In this document: piece after piece, positions 11,005 through 25,690 of the stretch
Position numbering within the stretch: position 1 is the stretch's first letter
Layout: every line of letters starts with the position of its first letter
Assembly (NCBI RefSeq): GCF_001528665.1
Contig: NZ_BBYJ01000045.1
Coordinates: forward strand, 1-41,299
Direction of reading: 5' to 3'
DNA length: 41,299 nt
Source: Microtetraspora malaysiensis
Lineage (GTDB): Bacteria > Actinomycetota > Actinomycetes > Streptosporangiales > Streptosporangiaceae
Program-made: the position numbers and the translations under genes
Notes under the pieces: generated by a model
What the model was told of the DNA's origin: nothing
Database searches by the model: none
What the model saw: only the letters and a program-made list of their open reading frames with translations

Positions 11005-14000
11005 ATGGTGACCGCCAAGGAATGGGAGGCGCCCGCCTCCTTCGGCCAGGAACGGATCTGGCTGGCCGACCAGATGGACCCGGGCTCGCCGGTGTTCAAC
11101 CTGCCGTGCCCGGTCGAGATCCCGTACGCGATCGAGGCGGACGCGATCGAGGCGGCGCTGACGGCGCTCGCCGAGCGGCATGAGGTGCTGCGCACGTCCC
11201 TCCGGGTCGTGGACGGCACCCTCCGCCAGGTCGTGCACGCCGGGATCACCCCCGACATCCGGGTGCACGACCTGCGCGGACTCCCCGAGGAGGAGCGCAG
11301 GGCCCGGACGCTCGGCCACATCCAGGCGGCCAACGGCGAGCCGATCCCGACCGACCGCGCCCCGATGTGGCGGGTGACGGCGGTCCGCGCCGAGGACGCC
11401 CGCTGGGTGGTCACCTTCGTGACCCACCACGCCGTGTTCGACGCCACCTCGGCGGTCATCCTGCAGAAGGAGACGGTCCGCCTCTGCGCCGCCGCCGCGG
11501 CCAGGGCGGACGAGGGCGGCGGGCCGGTCACCCCGGCCGGGCTGGCCGGGGCCGCCGGGCTGCCCGAGCTGCCGATCCAGTACGCCGACTTCGCGGCCTG
11601 GCAGCGGGACCGGATCGGCGACGAGGCGACGGCCGGGCAGGTGGAGTACTGGCGCACGCGCCTGGCCGGGCTGCCCGCCGTCCACTCCCTGCCCACCGAC
11701 CGGCCCCGGCCGGCCCGGCTCGGCTACGCCGGTGACGAGGTCCGCTTCACGATCCCCGAGGGGGTGCGGGAGCGGGCCACCTCGCTGGGACGCCACTCCG
11801 GCGCGACGCCGTTCATGGTGTTCCTCACCGCGTACGTCGCGCTGCTGTCGCGGCTGTCCGGCGAGGACGACACGGTGGTCGGCGTGACCATGAGCGGGCG
11901 CGAGCTGCCCGAGGTCACCGGGCTGATCGGCATGTTCGTCAACCAGCTCGTGGTGCGGGCGGACGCGGGCGGCGACCCGACGTTCGCCGACCTGCTCGGC
12001 CGGGTGCGCGCCACGGTGCTCGACGCGATGGAGAACGGCCGGGTCCCGTTCCAGGCGGTCGTGGAGGCGGTCGCCCCGCCGCGGGACCCGGGGACGCAGC
12101 CGCTGTACCAGATCGGCTTCAACTACATCCCCGACTCGGGCATCGAGCCGATCCCGTACACGACCTCGAAGGACGACCTCGCCTTCGACCTGACCACGGG
12201 CACCAGCCGCCTGCTGTACCGGACCGACCTGTTCGACAAGGAGACAGCGGAGGCGTTCGTCGCCCGCTACCTGCGCGTCCTGGACGCCGGGGTGGCCGAC
12301 CCCGGCACCGCGATCGGCGACCTGCCGCTCGTGGACGGCGCCGAGCGCGCCGCGCTGCTCGCGGCGAGCACCGGCGAGCCGCTCGCCCCGCGCGCCGCGA
12401 CGGCGCTCCGCATGGTCGAGGAGCAGGTCGCGCGCGCCCCCGACGCGGTCGCGGTGGTCGCCGGTGACCGGCGGCTGACGTACGCGGAGCTGGACGAGGC
12501 CGCCGGGCGGGTGGCGGAGCGGCTGCGCGGCTCCGGCGCCGGCCCCGAGTCGCTGGTCGCGGTCTGCGCCGAGCCCTGCCTGGAGCTGCTGCCCGCGCTG
12601 CTCGGCGTGTGGAAGGCCGGGGCGGGGTACGTCCCGGTGGATCCGGCCTATCCGGCCGACCGGGTGGCGTACATGCTGGGCGACTCCGGCGCCGGCCTGG
12701 TCCTCACCCGGAAGCACCTGCTGGACACCGTGCGGCAGACCGGCCGGAAGGTCGGGCGGAACGGCGCGGAGCCGGTCGTGCTCGCGATCGACGAGCCCGC
12801 CGAGTGGCCCGCCGTATCGGCCGGGACGGCGGGCGACGCGCCCACGCCGGACGCGGTCGCGTACGTCATCTACACCTCGGGCTCGACCGGCACCCCCAAG
12901 GGTGTCGCGGTCGAGCACGGCTCGGTGGCCGCCTACCTCGGGTGGGCGGGCGCGACCTACCCCGGCCTGGCCGGGCAGGCGCTGCTGCACTCCCCCATCT
13001 CCTTCGACCTGACCGTGACCGCCCTGTTCGGGCCGCTGACGGTCGGAGGCTCGGTGCGGCTCGCCGCGCTGGACGACGAGCCGGGCGGCGACGGGGCCGG
13101 CCTGGCCACGTTCCTCAAGGTCACGCCCAGCCACCTGGCGCTGCTCGCCGCGCTGCCGGACCGGGTCGCCCCGGAGGCCGACGTGGTGCTGGGAGGCGAG
13201 GCGCTGCCCGCCGACGCGGTCGCCGCGTTCCGGCAGCGGCACCCCGGCGTCGCCGTCGTCAACGAGTACGGCCCCACCGAGGCCACCGTCGGCTGCGTGC
13301 TGGCGCGGGTCGCGCCGGGCGAGGAGCTGCCGGTCGACCGGGCGGGCTCGGTGCCCATCGGCCGCCCGGCCCCCGGCGTCGCGGCGTACGTGCTGGACGG
13401 CGGCCTGCGTGCGGTGCCCACCGGCGTGGTGGGCGAGCTGTACGTGGCCGGCCCGCAGGTGACCCGCGGCTACCTGAACCGGCCCGGCGCCACCGCGGCC
13501 GCGTACCTGCCGTGCCCGTTCGGCCCGGCCGGCGCCCGGATGTACCGCACCGGCGACCTGGCGCGCCGCCGCGCGGACGGGACCCTGGAGTACGTCGGCC
13601 GCGCGGACGACCAGATCAAGCTGCACGGCTACCGCATCGAGCCGGGCGAGATCGAGACGGCCCTGCGCGCCCGGCCCGGCGTGCGCGACGCCGCCGTCAG
13701 CGTGCGCGAGGACACCGTCGAGGGCAAGCGCCTGGTCGCCTACCTGGTCGGCGAGCCGGGGTCCGCCTCGGACGTCGCCGACGTGGACGTCGCCGCGGTG
13801 AACGACGCGCTCGCCGCCGCCCTGCCCGCGCACATGGTGCCGTCGGCGTACGTGGTGCTCGACGTCCTGCCGCTGACCGCCAACGGCAAGCTCGACCACG
13901 CCGCGCTGCCCGCGCCGGTCACCGCACCCGGCGAGAGCGAGTACGTCGAGCCGCGCACCGCGGCCGAGGAGCTGGTGGCCGAGGTCTTCGCCGAACTGCT

Positions 14001-14246
14001 CGGCGTGGAGAAGATCGGGGCCACCGACGACTTCTTCGAGCTGGGCGGCAACTCCCTGCTGGCGATCCGGGCCATCGCCCGGATCCGCGGCCAGATCGAG
14101 ATCGACATCCCGGTCCGGGGCCTGTTCTCCTACACCACCGTCGAGGACCTCGCGGCCGAGATCGAGCGGCGGCTGTCCGAGGACCTCGACCAGCTCAGCG
14201 ATGAGGATGTCGAGCGGATGCTCGCATCGGAAGGCGACGGCACATC

Positions 14247-14250
<4 letters not shown>
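11005..14250 (+). CDS. NRPS module C-A-T, predicted Asn-activating
   Basis: The ATG at 11005 follows the MbtH stop by 2 bp, giving 1081 aa. The C domain (about 10-430) carries HHAVFDA at 141-147, so the usual final Gly of HHxxxDG is Ala while both His and the Asp are kept. The A domain (about 455-960) has [18 protein letters not shown] and NGK. The specificity residues I read are D-L-T-K-V-G-E-V-G-K, which closely matches the established Asn code (DLTKLGEVGK type). The T domain has GGNS with Ser1017 and ends in an acidic tail ([15 protein letters not shown]) that could be a docking element. The C domain would accept the unsaturated polyketide chain from the PKS carrier. The stop overlaps the next ATG (ATGA). 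Confidence 0.93.
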
Positions 14251-19741
<5,491 letters not shown>

Positions 19742-19745
<4 letters not shown>

Positions 19746-20716
19746 CCGGAGTCACCCCCACTGAGGCGCCCCGGCTGGGGTCGGTGGCCGGACACGTCGA
19801 GGGCAACGGCCACACCGCCATCACGGTGTACGCCCTCGGCCCGGACGCGACCGGCCACCTCGACTGGGTGACCGCCCACCGCGACGGGCTGCGGGCCGCC
19901 CTCGCCGAGCACGGCGCGGTGCTGCTCCGCGACCTGCCGGTCGATCTGGAGCTGTTCGACCAGATCGTCCGGGTGGTCGGGGGCGACCCGCTGCGCTACA
20001 CCGAGCGCTCGACCCCGCGCACGTCGGTCACGGAGTCCATCTACACCTCCACGGAGTACCCCGCCGACCAGCCGCTCCCGATGCACAACGAGAACGCGTA
20101 CTCGGACACCTGGCCCGGGCACCTGTTCTTCTTCTGCGAGACGGCGGCGGCGACCGGCGGGGCCACCCCCATCGCCGACAGCCGCGCGGTGTTCCGCGCG
20201 GTCCCGGAGGAGGTGCGGGAGCGGTTCGCGGCCGGCGTCGTGTACGCCCGGGCGTTCCGCGAGGGGCTCGGCCTGTCCTGGCAGGAGTCGTTCCAGACCG
20301 ACGACCGGACCCAGGTCGAGCGGTACTGCGCCGACCACGGGATGGCGTACGAGTGGACCGACGAGGGGCTGCGCACCCGGCACCACCGCCCGTCCTGGCA
20401 GACCGAGCCGCTGACCGGGGAGCCGGTCTGGTTCAACCAGTCCAACCTGTTCCACGTCAGCAGCCTGGACGAGGAGGTCCGTGAGGCCCTCCTCAGCCTG
20501 TACGGCGAGGCCGACCTGCCCCGCAACGCCTACCTCGCCGACGGCTCCCCGATCACCTCCGCCGACCTCGACGCCGTCACGGCCGCGTACGACAAGATCT
20601 CCTACGCGTTCCTCTGGCGCGAGGGCGACCTGATGATCATCAACAACATGCTGTGCGCGCACGGCCGGGACCCGTTCACCGGCGCCCGCCGGATCCTGGT
20701 CGCGATGACCGCCTGA
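19742..20716 (+). CDS. TauD/SyrP-like Fe(II)/2-oxoglutarate dioxygenase (probable amino acid beta-hydroxylase)
   Basis: This 324-aa protein starts at an ATG that overlaps the preceding stop (ATGA). The fold family is TauD/TfdA, clavaminate-synthase-like. The metal triad is visible as H115-N-E117 (MHNENAYSDTWPGH) and His307 (CAHGRDPFTGARR), with an Arg about nine residues on to bind 2-oxoglutarate. The NNMLCAHGRDPF segment resembles SyrP and AsnO-type beta-hydroxylases of Asp/Asn in NRPS pathways. As the only tailoring oxygenase in the operon, next to an Asn-specific module, its likely reaction is beta-hydroxylation of Asn, either free or carrier-bound. Hydroxylation of another residue cannot be excluded. 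It is the last gene of the operon; only 31 bp separate it from a convergent gene. Confidence 0.88.
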
Positions 20717-20747
20717 CGGCGGCTCCGCCCGGCCGGGGCACGCGGGC

Positions 20748-22088
20748 TCACACCGAGTTCAGGGCCTCGACCGGGCGGACCCGCAGCGCGGACACGGCGG
20801 TCGGGATCGTGGCGACCAGCACGAGCAGGAGCGCCGCCCCGATGATGGCGGCGTACATCCACCCCGGCCCCGTGGCGATCGGCGATCCGGTCTTGACCAG
20901 GCTGTACGGCACGGTCGTCGCGGCGACGGCGACCGTGCCGAGCACGACCGCCAGGATCGCCGTGATCCCGCCCTCGGCGGCGACCATCCACAGCACCTGC
21001 CGCCGGGTGGCCGCCGACAGCCGCAGCAGGCCGAACTCCCGGCGGCGCCGCCGGGTGGCCGCGATCAGGGTGTTGACCACCACGATCGCCGTGAACGCGA
21101 TGATCATGGCGACGACCAGGTAGTTCACCGGAGCGAGCTGCGCACTCACGTCATCGCCCCTGTGGATGACGCTGTCCTCGGTGGACTGCATGTAGAGCGT
21201 CCCCCCGGCGATGCCGACCAGGAGGATCAGCGGCGCCGCGACGGCGCCGCCCTGCCGGGCCCCGGCCTGGAGGTTGCGCGCGGCCAGCCGCACGGTCGCG
21301 CCCAGCCGGGCGTCCGACAGCAATCTGACCGGCCGCAGGGCCGCCGGGCTGAGCAGGGCGAGCCCGACGGCGACCGCGACGCCCGCCGGCCCCGCCGTGC
21401 TCGACAGCAGCGGGCCGTTCTCCATGAAAAGCGTCCCGCAGGACAGCGCGAGGCCCACGGCCAGCAGCGCCGCCCCGGCGAGCACCCGGCCGCGGCCCAG
21501 AGCCCGTGCGGGCTGCGGGGCCGCCGCCGCCAGCGCGCGCACGGGCGGGATCGAGACGGCGCGCCGGCTGGAGATCAGAGCGGCCCCCACCGCGGTCAGC
21601 AGCGACATGCCCGCCACGAGCGCGACGCCCCGCCAGCCCACCTGGACCGTGGTGCCGTCCGCGACCAGCCCGGCGTCGACCAGCCGTCCGAGGACGATCG
21701 CGCCCAGCCCCACGCCGGGCGCCACCCCCGCCGCGATCGCGGGGACGGCCGCGATCATGGTCTCCCGCAGGACGTTCCGCCGGACCTGCCGCGGGGTGGC
21801 GGCGATCGCGCGCAGCAGCGCCAGCTCCCGCTCCCTGTGCTGGATCGTCAGGGACACGGTCGAGACCACCCCGAACCCCACGATCGCCACGGTCCAGCCG
21901 CCCAGGATCGCGGGCAGCATGATCAGGAATCCGCTGTCGCGTCCGGTCGTCAGCCCGGTCTCCAGCAGGCTCGCGAACGCGGTGAGCAGCGCGGTGCCGG
22001 CCAGCGTCACCCCGGCCGACGCCAGGTACGACCCCCGGTGCGCCCGCACCGTGGCGAACGCCAGCCTCCAGCTCGTCAGGCCGCTCAT
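20748..22088 (-). CDS. FtsX-like ABC transporter permease
   Basis: This 446-aa membrane protein has two FtsX-type permease blocks (about residues 60-185 and 320-440). Each has helices followed by the cytoplasmic coupling segment typical of the family (RERELALLRAIAATPRQVRR; RRRREFGLLRLSAATRRQV), and the protein ends in RVRPVEAL. It is of the MacB/LolE-like class, with no large periplasmic insert. The ATG overlaps the stop of the ATPase gene by 1 bp (TGATG), so the two form a pair. Its substrate is unknown; export of a drug, peptide or lipid is usual for the class. It converges on the biosynthetic operon and might act in self-protection, but nothing in the sequence ties it to that pathway. Confidence 0.9.
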   Translation of the reverse strand: MSGLTSWRLAFATVRAHRGSYLASAGVTLAGTALLTAFASLLETGLTTGRDSGFLIMLPAILGGWTVAIVGFGVVSTVSLTIQHRERELALLRAIAATPRQVRRNVLRETMIAAVPAIAAGVAPGVGLGAIVLGRLVDAGLVADGTTVQVGWRGVALVAGMSLLTAVGAALISSRRAVSIPPVRALAAAAPQPARALGRGRVLAGAALLAVGLALSCGTLFMENGPLLSSTAGPAGVAVAVGLALLSPAALRPVRLLSDARLGATVRLAARNLQAGARQGGAVAAPLILLVGIAGGTLYMQSTEDSVIHRGDDVSAQLAPVNYLVVAMIIAFTAIVVVNTLIAATRRRRREFGLLRLSAATRRQVLWMVAAEGGITAILAVVLGTVAVAATTVPYSLVKTGSPIATGPGWMYAAIIGAALLLVLVATIPTAVSALRVRPVEALNSV

Positions 22089-22879
22089 CAGGCGGCCCCC
22101 CTCGCCGAGAGGCGGGCCATCCGCGCGGCCACCGCCCCCGCGTCCGGCCGCGCCAGGTGGTCCACGATCCGCCCGTCGGCGAAGAACACCACCGAGTCGG
22201 CGTACGCGGCCGCCACCGGGTCGTGCGTCACCATCACGATCGTCTGCCCGGACGCGGTCACCGCCTCGCGCAGGATGCCGAGCACCTCGCGTGCGGCCTG
22301 GGTGTCGAGGGCGCCGGTCGGCTCGTCGGCGAAGATGATCGCCGGTTGGGAGAGCAGCGCGCGGGCGATGGCCACCCGCTGCTGCTGCCCGCCGGACAAC
22401 TCAGCCGGGCGGTGGTCGATCCGGTCGCCGAGCCCCAGCCGCCCGAGCAGCCCGCGTACCCGCTGGCCGTCGGCCGGGCGACCGGCGAACTCCAGGGGCA
22501 GCACCGCGTTCTGCGCCACGGTCAGCGTGGGCACCAGGTTGAACGACTGGAAGACGAAGCCCATGCGCTCGCGCCGCAACCGGGTCAGCGCCGTCTCGTC
22601 CAGGCCGGTCAGGTCACGCCCGTCGAGGACCACGGCCCCGGAGTCCGGCCGGTCGAGCCCCGCAGCGCAGTGCAGCAGCGTGCTCTTTCCCGACCCCGAC
22701 GGGCCCATGACGGCGGTGAACGTGCCGCGCGGGATGGACAGGGACACCCGGTCCAGCGCGGTCACGGCGGCGGCGCCCGCGCCGTGGCGCTTTGTCACGT
22801 GATGGAGCTCAAGTGCGGCGGTGACGGAGTTCGTCACGCGCTCGTCGTACAGTGCACGAGTCATAAATACACCGTACAT
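22088..22879 (-). CDS. ABC transporter ATP-binding protein (MacB/LolD type)
   Basis: About 263 aa. Walker A is GPSGSGKST, the Q-loop lies in GFVFQSFNLVPTLT, the signature is LSGGQQQR, Walker B is IIFADEPTGALD, and the H-switch lies in VMVTHDPVAAAYAD. These are those of ATPases that pair with FtsX-like permeases, such as the one encoded immediately downstream. The start is uncertain. ATG 22879, TTG 22882 and ATG 22864 all lack a good Shine-Dalgarno sequence, and GTG 22837 lies exactly at the edge of a palindrome that may be a repressor site. The gene is divergent from a TetR regulator 83 bp away, which probably controls it. Confidence 0.92.
   Translation of the reverse strand: MYGVFMTRALYDERVTNSVTAALELHHVTKRHGAGAAAVTALDRVSLSIPRGTFTAVMGPSGSGKSTLLHCAAGLDRPDSGAVVLDGRDLTGLDETALTRLRRERMGFVFQSFNLVPTLTVAQNAVLPLEFAGRPADGQRVRGLLGRLGLGDRIDHRPAELSGGQQQRVAIARALLSQPAIIFADEPTGALDTQAAREVLGILREAVTASGQTIVMVTHDPVAAAYADSVVFFADGRIVDHLARPDAGAVAARMARLSARGAA
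22821..22837. promoter_or_regulatory. Palindrome, candidate TetR operator 1
   Basis: GTGACG-GAGTT-CGTCAC is a perfect inverted repeat with a 5-bp spacer. It sits at the 5' end of the ABC ATPase gene. Fifteen of its bases differ at only two central positions from the palindrome at 23817-23831, on the other side of the TetR gene. Confidence 0.55.
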
Positions 22880-22913
22880 CAATTTGCTTAATGCCTTATT
22901 AGCCAGGATGCTT

Positions 22914-22932
22914 TATAATTTCGACACGAAAT
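22914..22932 (+). promoter_or_regulatory. -10 element TATAAT overlapping palindrome ATTTCG-ACA-CGAAAT
   Basis: A consensus TATAAT occupies 22914-22919, about 45 bp before the GTG start of the TetR gene, in an AT-rich island unlike the rest of the window. It overlaps a perfect 15-bp inverted repeat at 22918-22932. No good -35 hexamer lies at 17 bp. The overlap suggests autoregulation of the TetR gene, although this palindrome differs from the TGACG-N5-CGTCA pair; a half-site TGACG follows at 22940-22944. Confidence 0.45.
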
Positions 22933-22961
22933 AGCTCCGTGACGAAAAGAGGACGGCGACC

Positions 22962-23783
22962 GTGGCGACATGCGAGATGTGCGGGCGCGCGTTGCGGCCC
23001 AGCGTGCGGGGACGTCCCCGGCGGTACTGCTCCCGCGCCTGCAGCGCCCGGGCGTACCGGGCGCGGGTCGCCGACCGCCCGGCCACCGTGGAGGCGCGGC
23101 GGACGCCCGAGGTCGCCGAAGCCGGCCTGGACCAGGACGTCATCGTGCGGGCGGCCGTCGCGGTGGCCGATCGGGAGGGGGCCGGCGCCGTGTCGATGCG
23201 CCGCCTCGCCGGCGACCTCGGGGTCGGCGTGATGTCGCTGTACCGGTACGTGGCCGGCCGCGAGGAGCTCAACGACCTGATGGTGGACGCCGCCTTCGGC
23301 GCGCGGCCCCTGCCGGAGCCCGGTCCCGACGGCTGGCGGGCCAAGCTGGAGCTGTCCGCGCGCGAGGAGTGGGCCCTCTACCGCGCGCACCCCTGGCTGT
23401 CACATCTGGCCGCCGCCACCACGCGCCCGCCGAACGCGCCGAACCTGCTGGCCTACACCGACTGGCGGATGCGCGCGCTGGACGGCCACGGCCTCGGCTT
23501 CGCCACCCTCGTCCAGATCGCCATCATGATCGGCACGTACCTGCAGAGCGCCGCAGTGCCGCTCGCCTACGAGGCGCAGGCCGCGCGCAGGACGCGCCAC
23601 ACGCGGCGGCAGTGGGCGGCCGCCCGGCAGGAGGCGTTCGAGCGCACCATGCGCGACCCCCGCCTGCCGATGGTGTCGGAGTTCGGCGCCGAGGCGTTCG
23701 AGGCGTCCGAGCCGGAGAACATCTTCGAGTTCGGCCTGCACCGCATGCTGGACGGCGTCGCGGTCCTGCTCGAACGCGGCTGA
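22962..23783 (+). CDS. TetR-family regulator with N-terminal Cys-rich (zinc-ribbon-like) module
   Basis: The GTG start is preceded by AGAGGA at a good distance, giving 273 aa. The first 36 residues hold CEMCGRAL and YCSRACSARAYRAR, a CxxC plus CxxxC pattern that resembles a small zinc-binding module. A TetR helix-turn-helix follows (about 55-105: SMRRLAGDLGVGVMSLYRYVAGREEL). The remainder is a helical ligand-binding domain. The gene lies between a divergent ABC pair and a co-directional Baeyer-Villiger monooxygenase, and near-identical palindromes occur at both neighbours' 5' ends. It is therefore likely to repress both and itself. The ligand is unknown. Similar Cys-rich N-terminal extensions occur in some actinobacterial regulators, as far as I recall. 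Confidence 0.9.
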   Translation: MATCEMCGRALRPSVRGRPRRYCSRACSARAYRARVADRPATVEARRTPEVAEAGLDQDVIVRAAVAVADREGAGAVSMRRLAGDLGVGVMSLYRYVAGREELNDLMVDAAFGARPLPEPGPDGWRAKLELSAREEWALYRAHPWLSHLAAATTRPPNAPNLLAYTDWRMRALDGHGLGFATLVQIAIMIGTYLQSAAVPLAYEAQAARRTRHTRRQWAAARQEAFERTMRDPRLPMVSEFGAEAFEASEPENIFEFGLHRMLDGVAVLLERG

Positions 23784-23815
23784 GCGGGTCCGGACATATG
23801 CCACTTTCGCCGACG

Positions 23816-23844
23816 TTGACGGGATTCGTCAGGCGTCTTACGTT
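23816..23844 (+). promoter_or_regulatory. Probable sigma70-type promoter with TetR operator 2 (23817-23831) over the -35
   Basis: TTGACG (23816-23821) and TACGTT (23839-23844) are separated by exactly 17 bp. The perfect palindrome TGACG-GGATT-CGTCA (23817-23831) covers the -35 and half of the spacer. That placement suits repression by the TetR protein encoded just upstream. The element lies 77 bp before the monooxygenase ATG. Confidence 0.6.
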
Positions 23845-23920
23845 CGTGAGGTAGATCACATCCCCGGACGAAGGCGGCGAGGGGTCGGCCCGGCCTCCGG
23901 ATTCACCAGCGAGGTGATTC

Positions 23921-25597
23921 ATGGCGCGCGACGAGACGGCCGCGGCCCACTTCGACGCGGTCGTGGTGGGGGCGGGACTGGCCGGCCTGTACACGCTCCA
24001 CCGCCTGCGGCGGCTCGGACTGCGCGTACGCGTGTACGAGGCCGCCGCCGGCGTCGGCGGCACGTGGTACTGGAACCGCTACCCCGGCGCGCGCTGTGAC
24101 ATCGAGAGCATGGAGTACTCCTACTCCTTCTCCCCCGAGCTCGAACAGGAGTGGGTCTGGACGGAGAAGTACCCGAGCCAGCCGGAGCTCCTGCGGTACA
24201 TCGAGCACGTCGCCGACCGGTTCGACCTGCGCCGCGACATCCGGCTCGGCACACGGGTGGCGGCCGCCCGCTTCGACGAGGCGGCGAGCCGCTGGATGAT
24301 CCGTACGGAGCCCGGGGAAGGCGCCGCGCAGGTCGCCGGGGATGGCCTCGGGACGGACTCCGAGGAGGACGCCGGGCAGACCGTGTCGGCGCAGTTCCTC
24401 GTCATGGCGACCGGCTGCCTGTCCGCCGTGAAGGGCCCCGAGGTCGAGGGGCTGGAGCGGTTCGAGGGCGACTGCCACCACACCGGTCGCTGGCCGCACG
24501 AGGGCGTCGACTTCACCGGGCGGCGGGTCGCCGTCATCGGGACCGGCTCCTCCGGCATCCAGTCCATCCCGATCATCGCCGAGCAGGCCGCTCATCTGAC
24601 CGTCTTGCAGCGGACGCCGAACTTCAGCATGCCGGCCCGCAACGTCCCCCTCGATCCCGAGACGCAGCGGACCAGGAAGGCGGAGTACCCCGAACATCGG
24701 CGGCTGGCCCGCGAGTCGGTCTTCGGCATTCCCGTCGACTTCCCGGTGAAGTCCGCGTTGGACGTACGGCCCGAGGAACGGGAGCGGCGATACCAGGAGA
24801 GCTGGGAGAAGGGCAACCTCGTCGACATCCTGATCTCCTACACCGACATCCTCTTCGACAGGAGGGCCAACGACACCGCGGCCGAGTTCATCCGCGGCAA
24901 GATCCGCGAGATCGTGGCCGACCCGGACGTGGCCTCGGCGTTGTCGCCGACGGACCATCCCGTCGGCACCAAGCGCCCCTGCCTCGACTCCGGCTATTAC
25001 GCGACGTACAACCGGGACGACGTCACCCTCGTCGATCTCCGGCGGTCCCCGATCGTGGAGATCACCCCAAAGGGGATCCGGACCACGGAAGGGGAGCACG
25101 AGTTCGACGACATCGTGCTGGCGACCGGCTTCGACGCCATGACCGGCGCCCTGCTGTCCATCGACATCCGGGGGAAGAGCGGCAGGTCCCTGAGGGAGAA
25201 GTGGGCCGAGGGCCCCCGGACCTATCTCGGCATCGGCACGGCCGGCTTCCCCAACCTGTTCATCGTCACCGGCCCGGGCAGCCCGTCCGTGCTCAGCAAC
25301 ATGGTGGTGTCCATCGAACAGCACGTCGAGTGGATAGCGGACTGCGTCGCGTTCCTGCGCCGGCGCGGCTTCGCGTCGATCGACGCGACCGTGGAGGCCG
25401 AGGACGCGTGGGTCGAGCACGTGAAGGAGGTGGGCGACCTCACGCTCTATCCCACCGCCGACTCCTGGTTCATGGGGGCGAACGTCCCCGGCAAGCCGCG
25501 CGTCATCCTGCCCTACTGCGGCGGCGTCGGGGTCTACCGGCAGAAATGCGACGAGGTCGCCGCGAAGGACTACGAGGGGTTCACCCTGTCGTCGTAG
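23921..25597 (+). CDS. Baeyer-Villiger flavin monooxygenase (cyclohexanone monooxygenase-like)
   Basis: The protein has 558 aa, close to the usual 540 of type I BVMOs, and GAGGTG precedes the ATG. The N-terminal FAD-binding motif is VVVGAGLAGL, the NADP-binding motif is VIGTGSSGIQ, and between them lies the BVMO fingerprint FEGDCHHTGRWP (FxGxxxHxxxWP) at 181-192. Further family hallmarks are GGTWYWNRYPGARCDIES near the N-terminus and the ATGFD segment. It inserts oxygen into a ketone using FAD, NADPH and O2. Its promoter carries a palindrome shared with the ABC/TetR region, so it is probably induced together with the efflux pump, perhaps as a xenobiotic ketone detoxification set. It is separated from the NRPS-PKS operon by other genes, so a tailoring role there is possible but unsupported. 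Confidence 0.93.
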   Translation: MARDETAAAHFDAVVVGAGLAGLYTLHRLRRLGLRVRVYEAAAGVGGTWYWNRYPGARCDIESMEYSYSFSPELEQEWVWTEKYPSQPELLRYIEHVADRFDLRRDIRLGTRVAAARFDEAASRWMIRTEPGEGAAQVAGDGLGTDSEEDAGQTVSAQFLVMATGCLSAVKGPEVEGLERFEGDCHHTGRWPHEGVDFTGRRVAVIGTGSSGIQSIPIIAEQAAHLTVLQRTPNFSMPARNVPLDPETQRTRKAEYPEHRRLARESVFGIPVDFPVKSALDVRPEERERRYQESWEKGNLVDILISYTDILFDRRANDTAAEFIRGKIREIVADPDVASALSPTDHPVGTKRPCLDSGYYATYNRDDVTLVDLRRSPIVEITPKGIRTTEGEHEFDDIVLATGFDAMTGALLSIDIRGKSGRSLREKWAEGPRTYLGIGTAGFPNLFIVTGPGSPSVLSNMVVSIEQHVEWIADCVAFLRRRGFASIDATVEAEDAWVEHVKEVGDLTLYPTADSWFMGANVPGKPRVILPYCGGVGVYRQKCDEVAAKDYEGFTLSS

Positions 25598-25608
25598 CCG
25601 ATCTGCGA

Positions 25609-25639
25609 CGCCGGGGCCCCGATGGAAGGAGCCCCGGCG
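25609..25639. terminator. Bidirectional terminator-like hairpin
   Basis: CGCCGGGGC (25609-25617) pairs perfectly with GCCCCGGCG (25631-25639) across a 13-nt loop. It lies between the convergent monooxygenase and APC permease genes, and it has no U-tract, as is common in high-GC actinomycetes. Confidence 0.55.
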
Positions 25640-25690
25640 GAGTGGACTTCAGACGCCTCCGATCAAGCGATCGCGTGGATCAGGAGCGGA

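Noticed and set aside
22884-22919. TTGCTT (22884) as -35 for the TATAAT at 22914
   Set aside because: The 24-bp spacing is too long for a sigma70-type promoter; only the -10 is kept.
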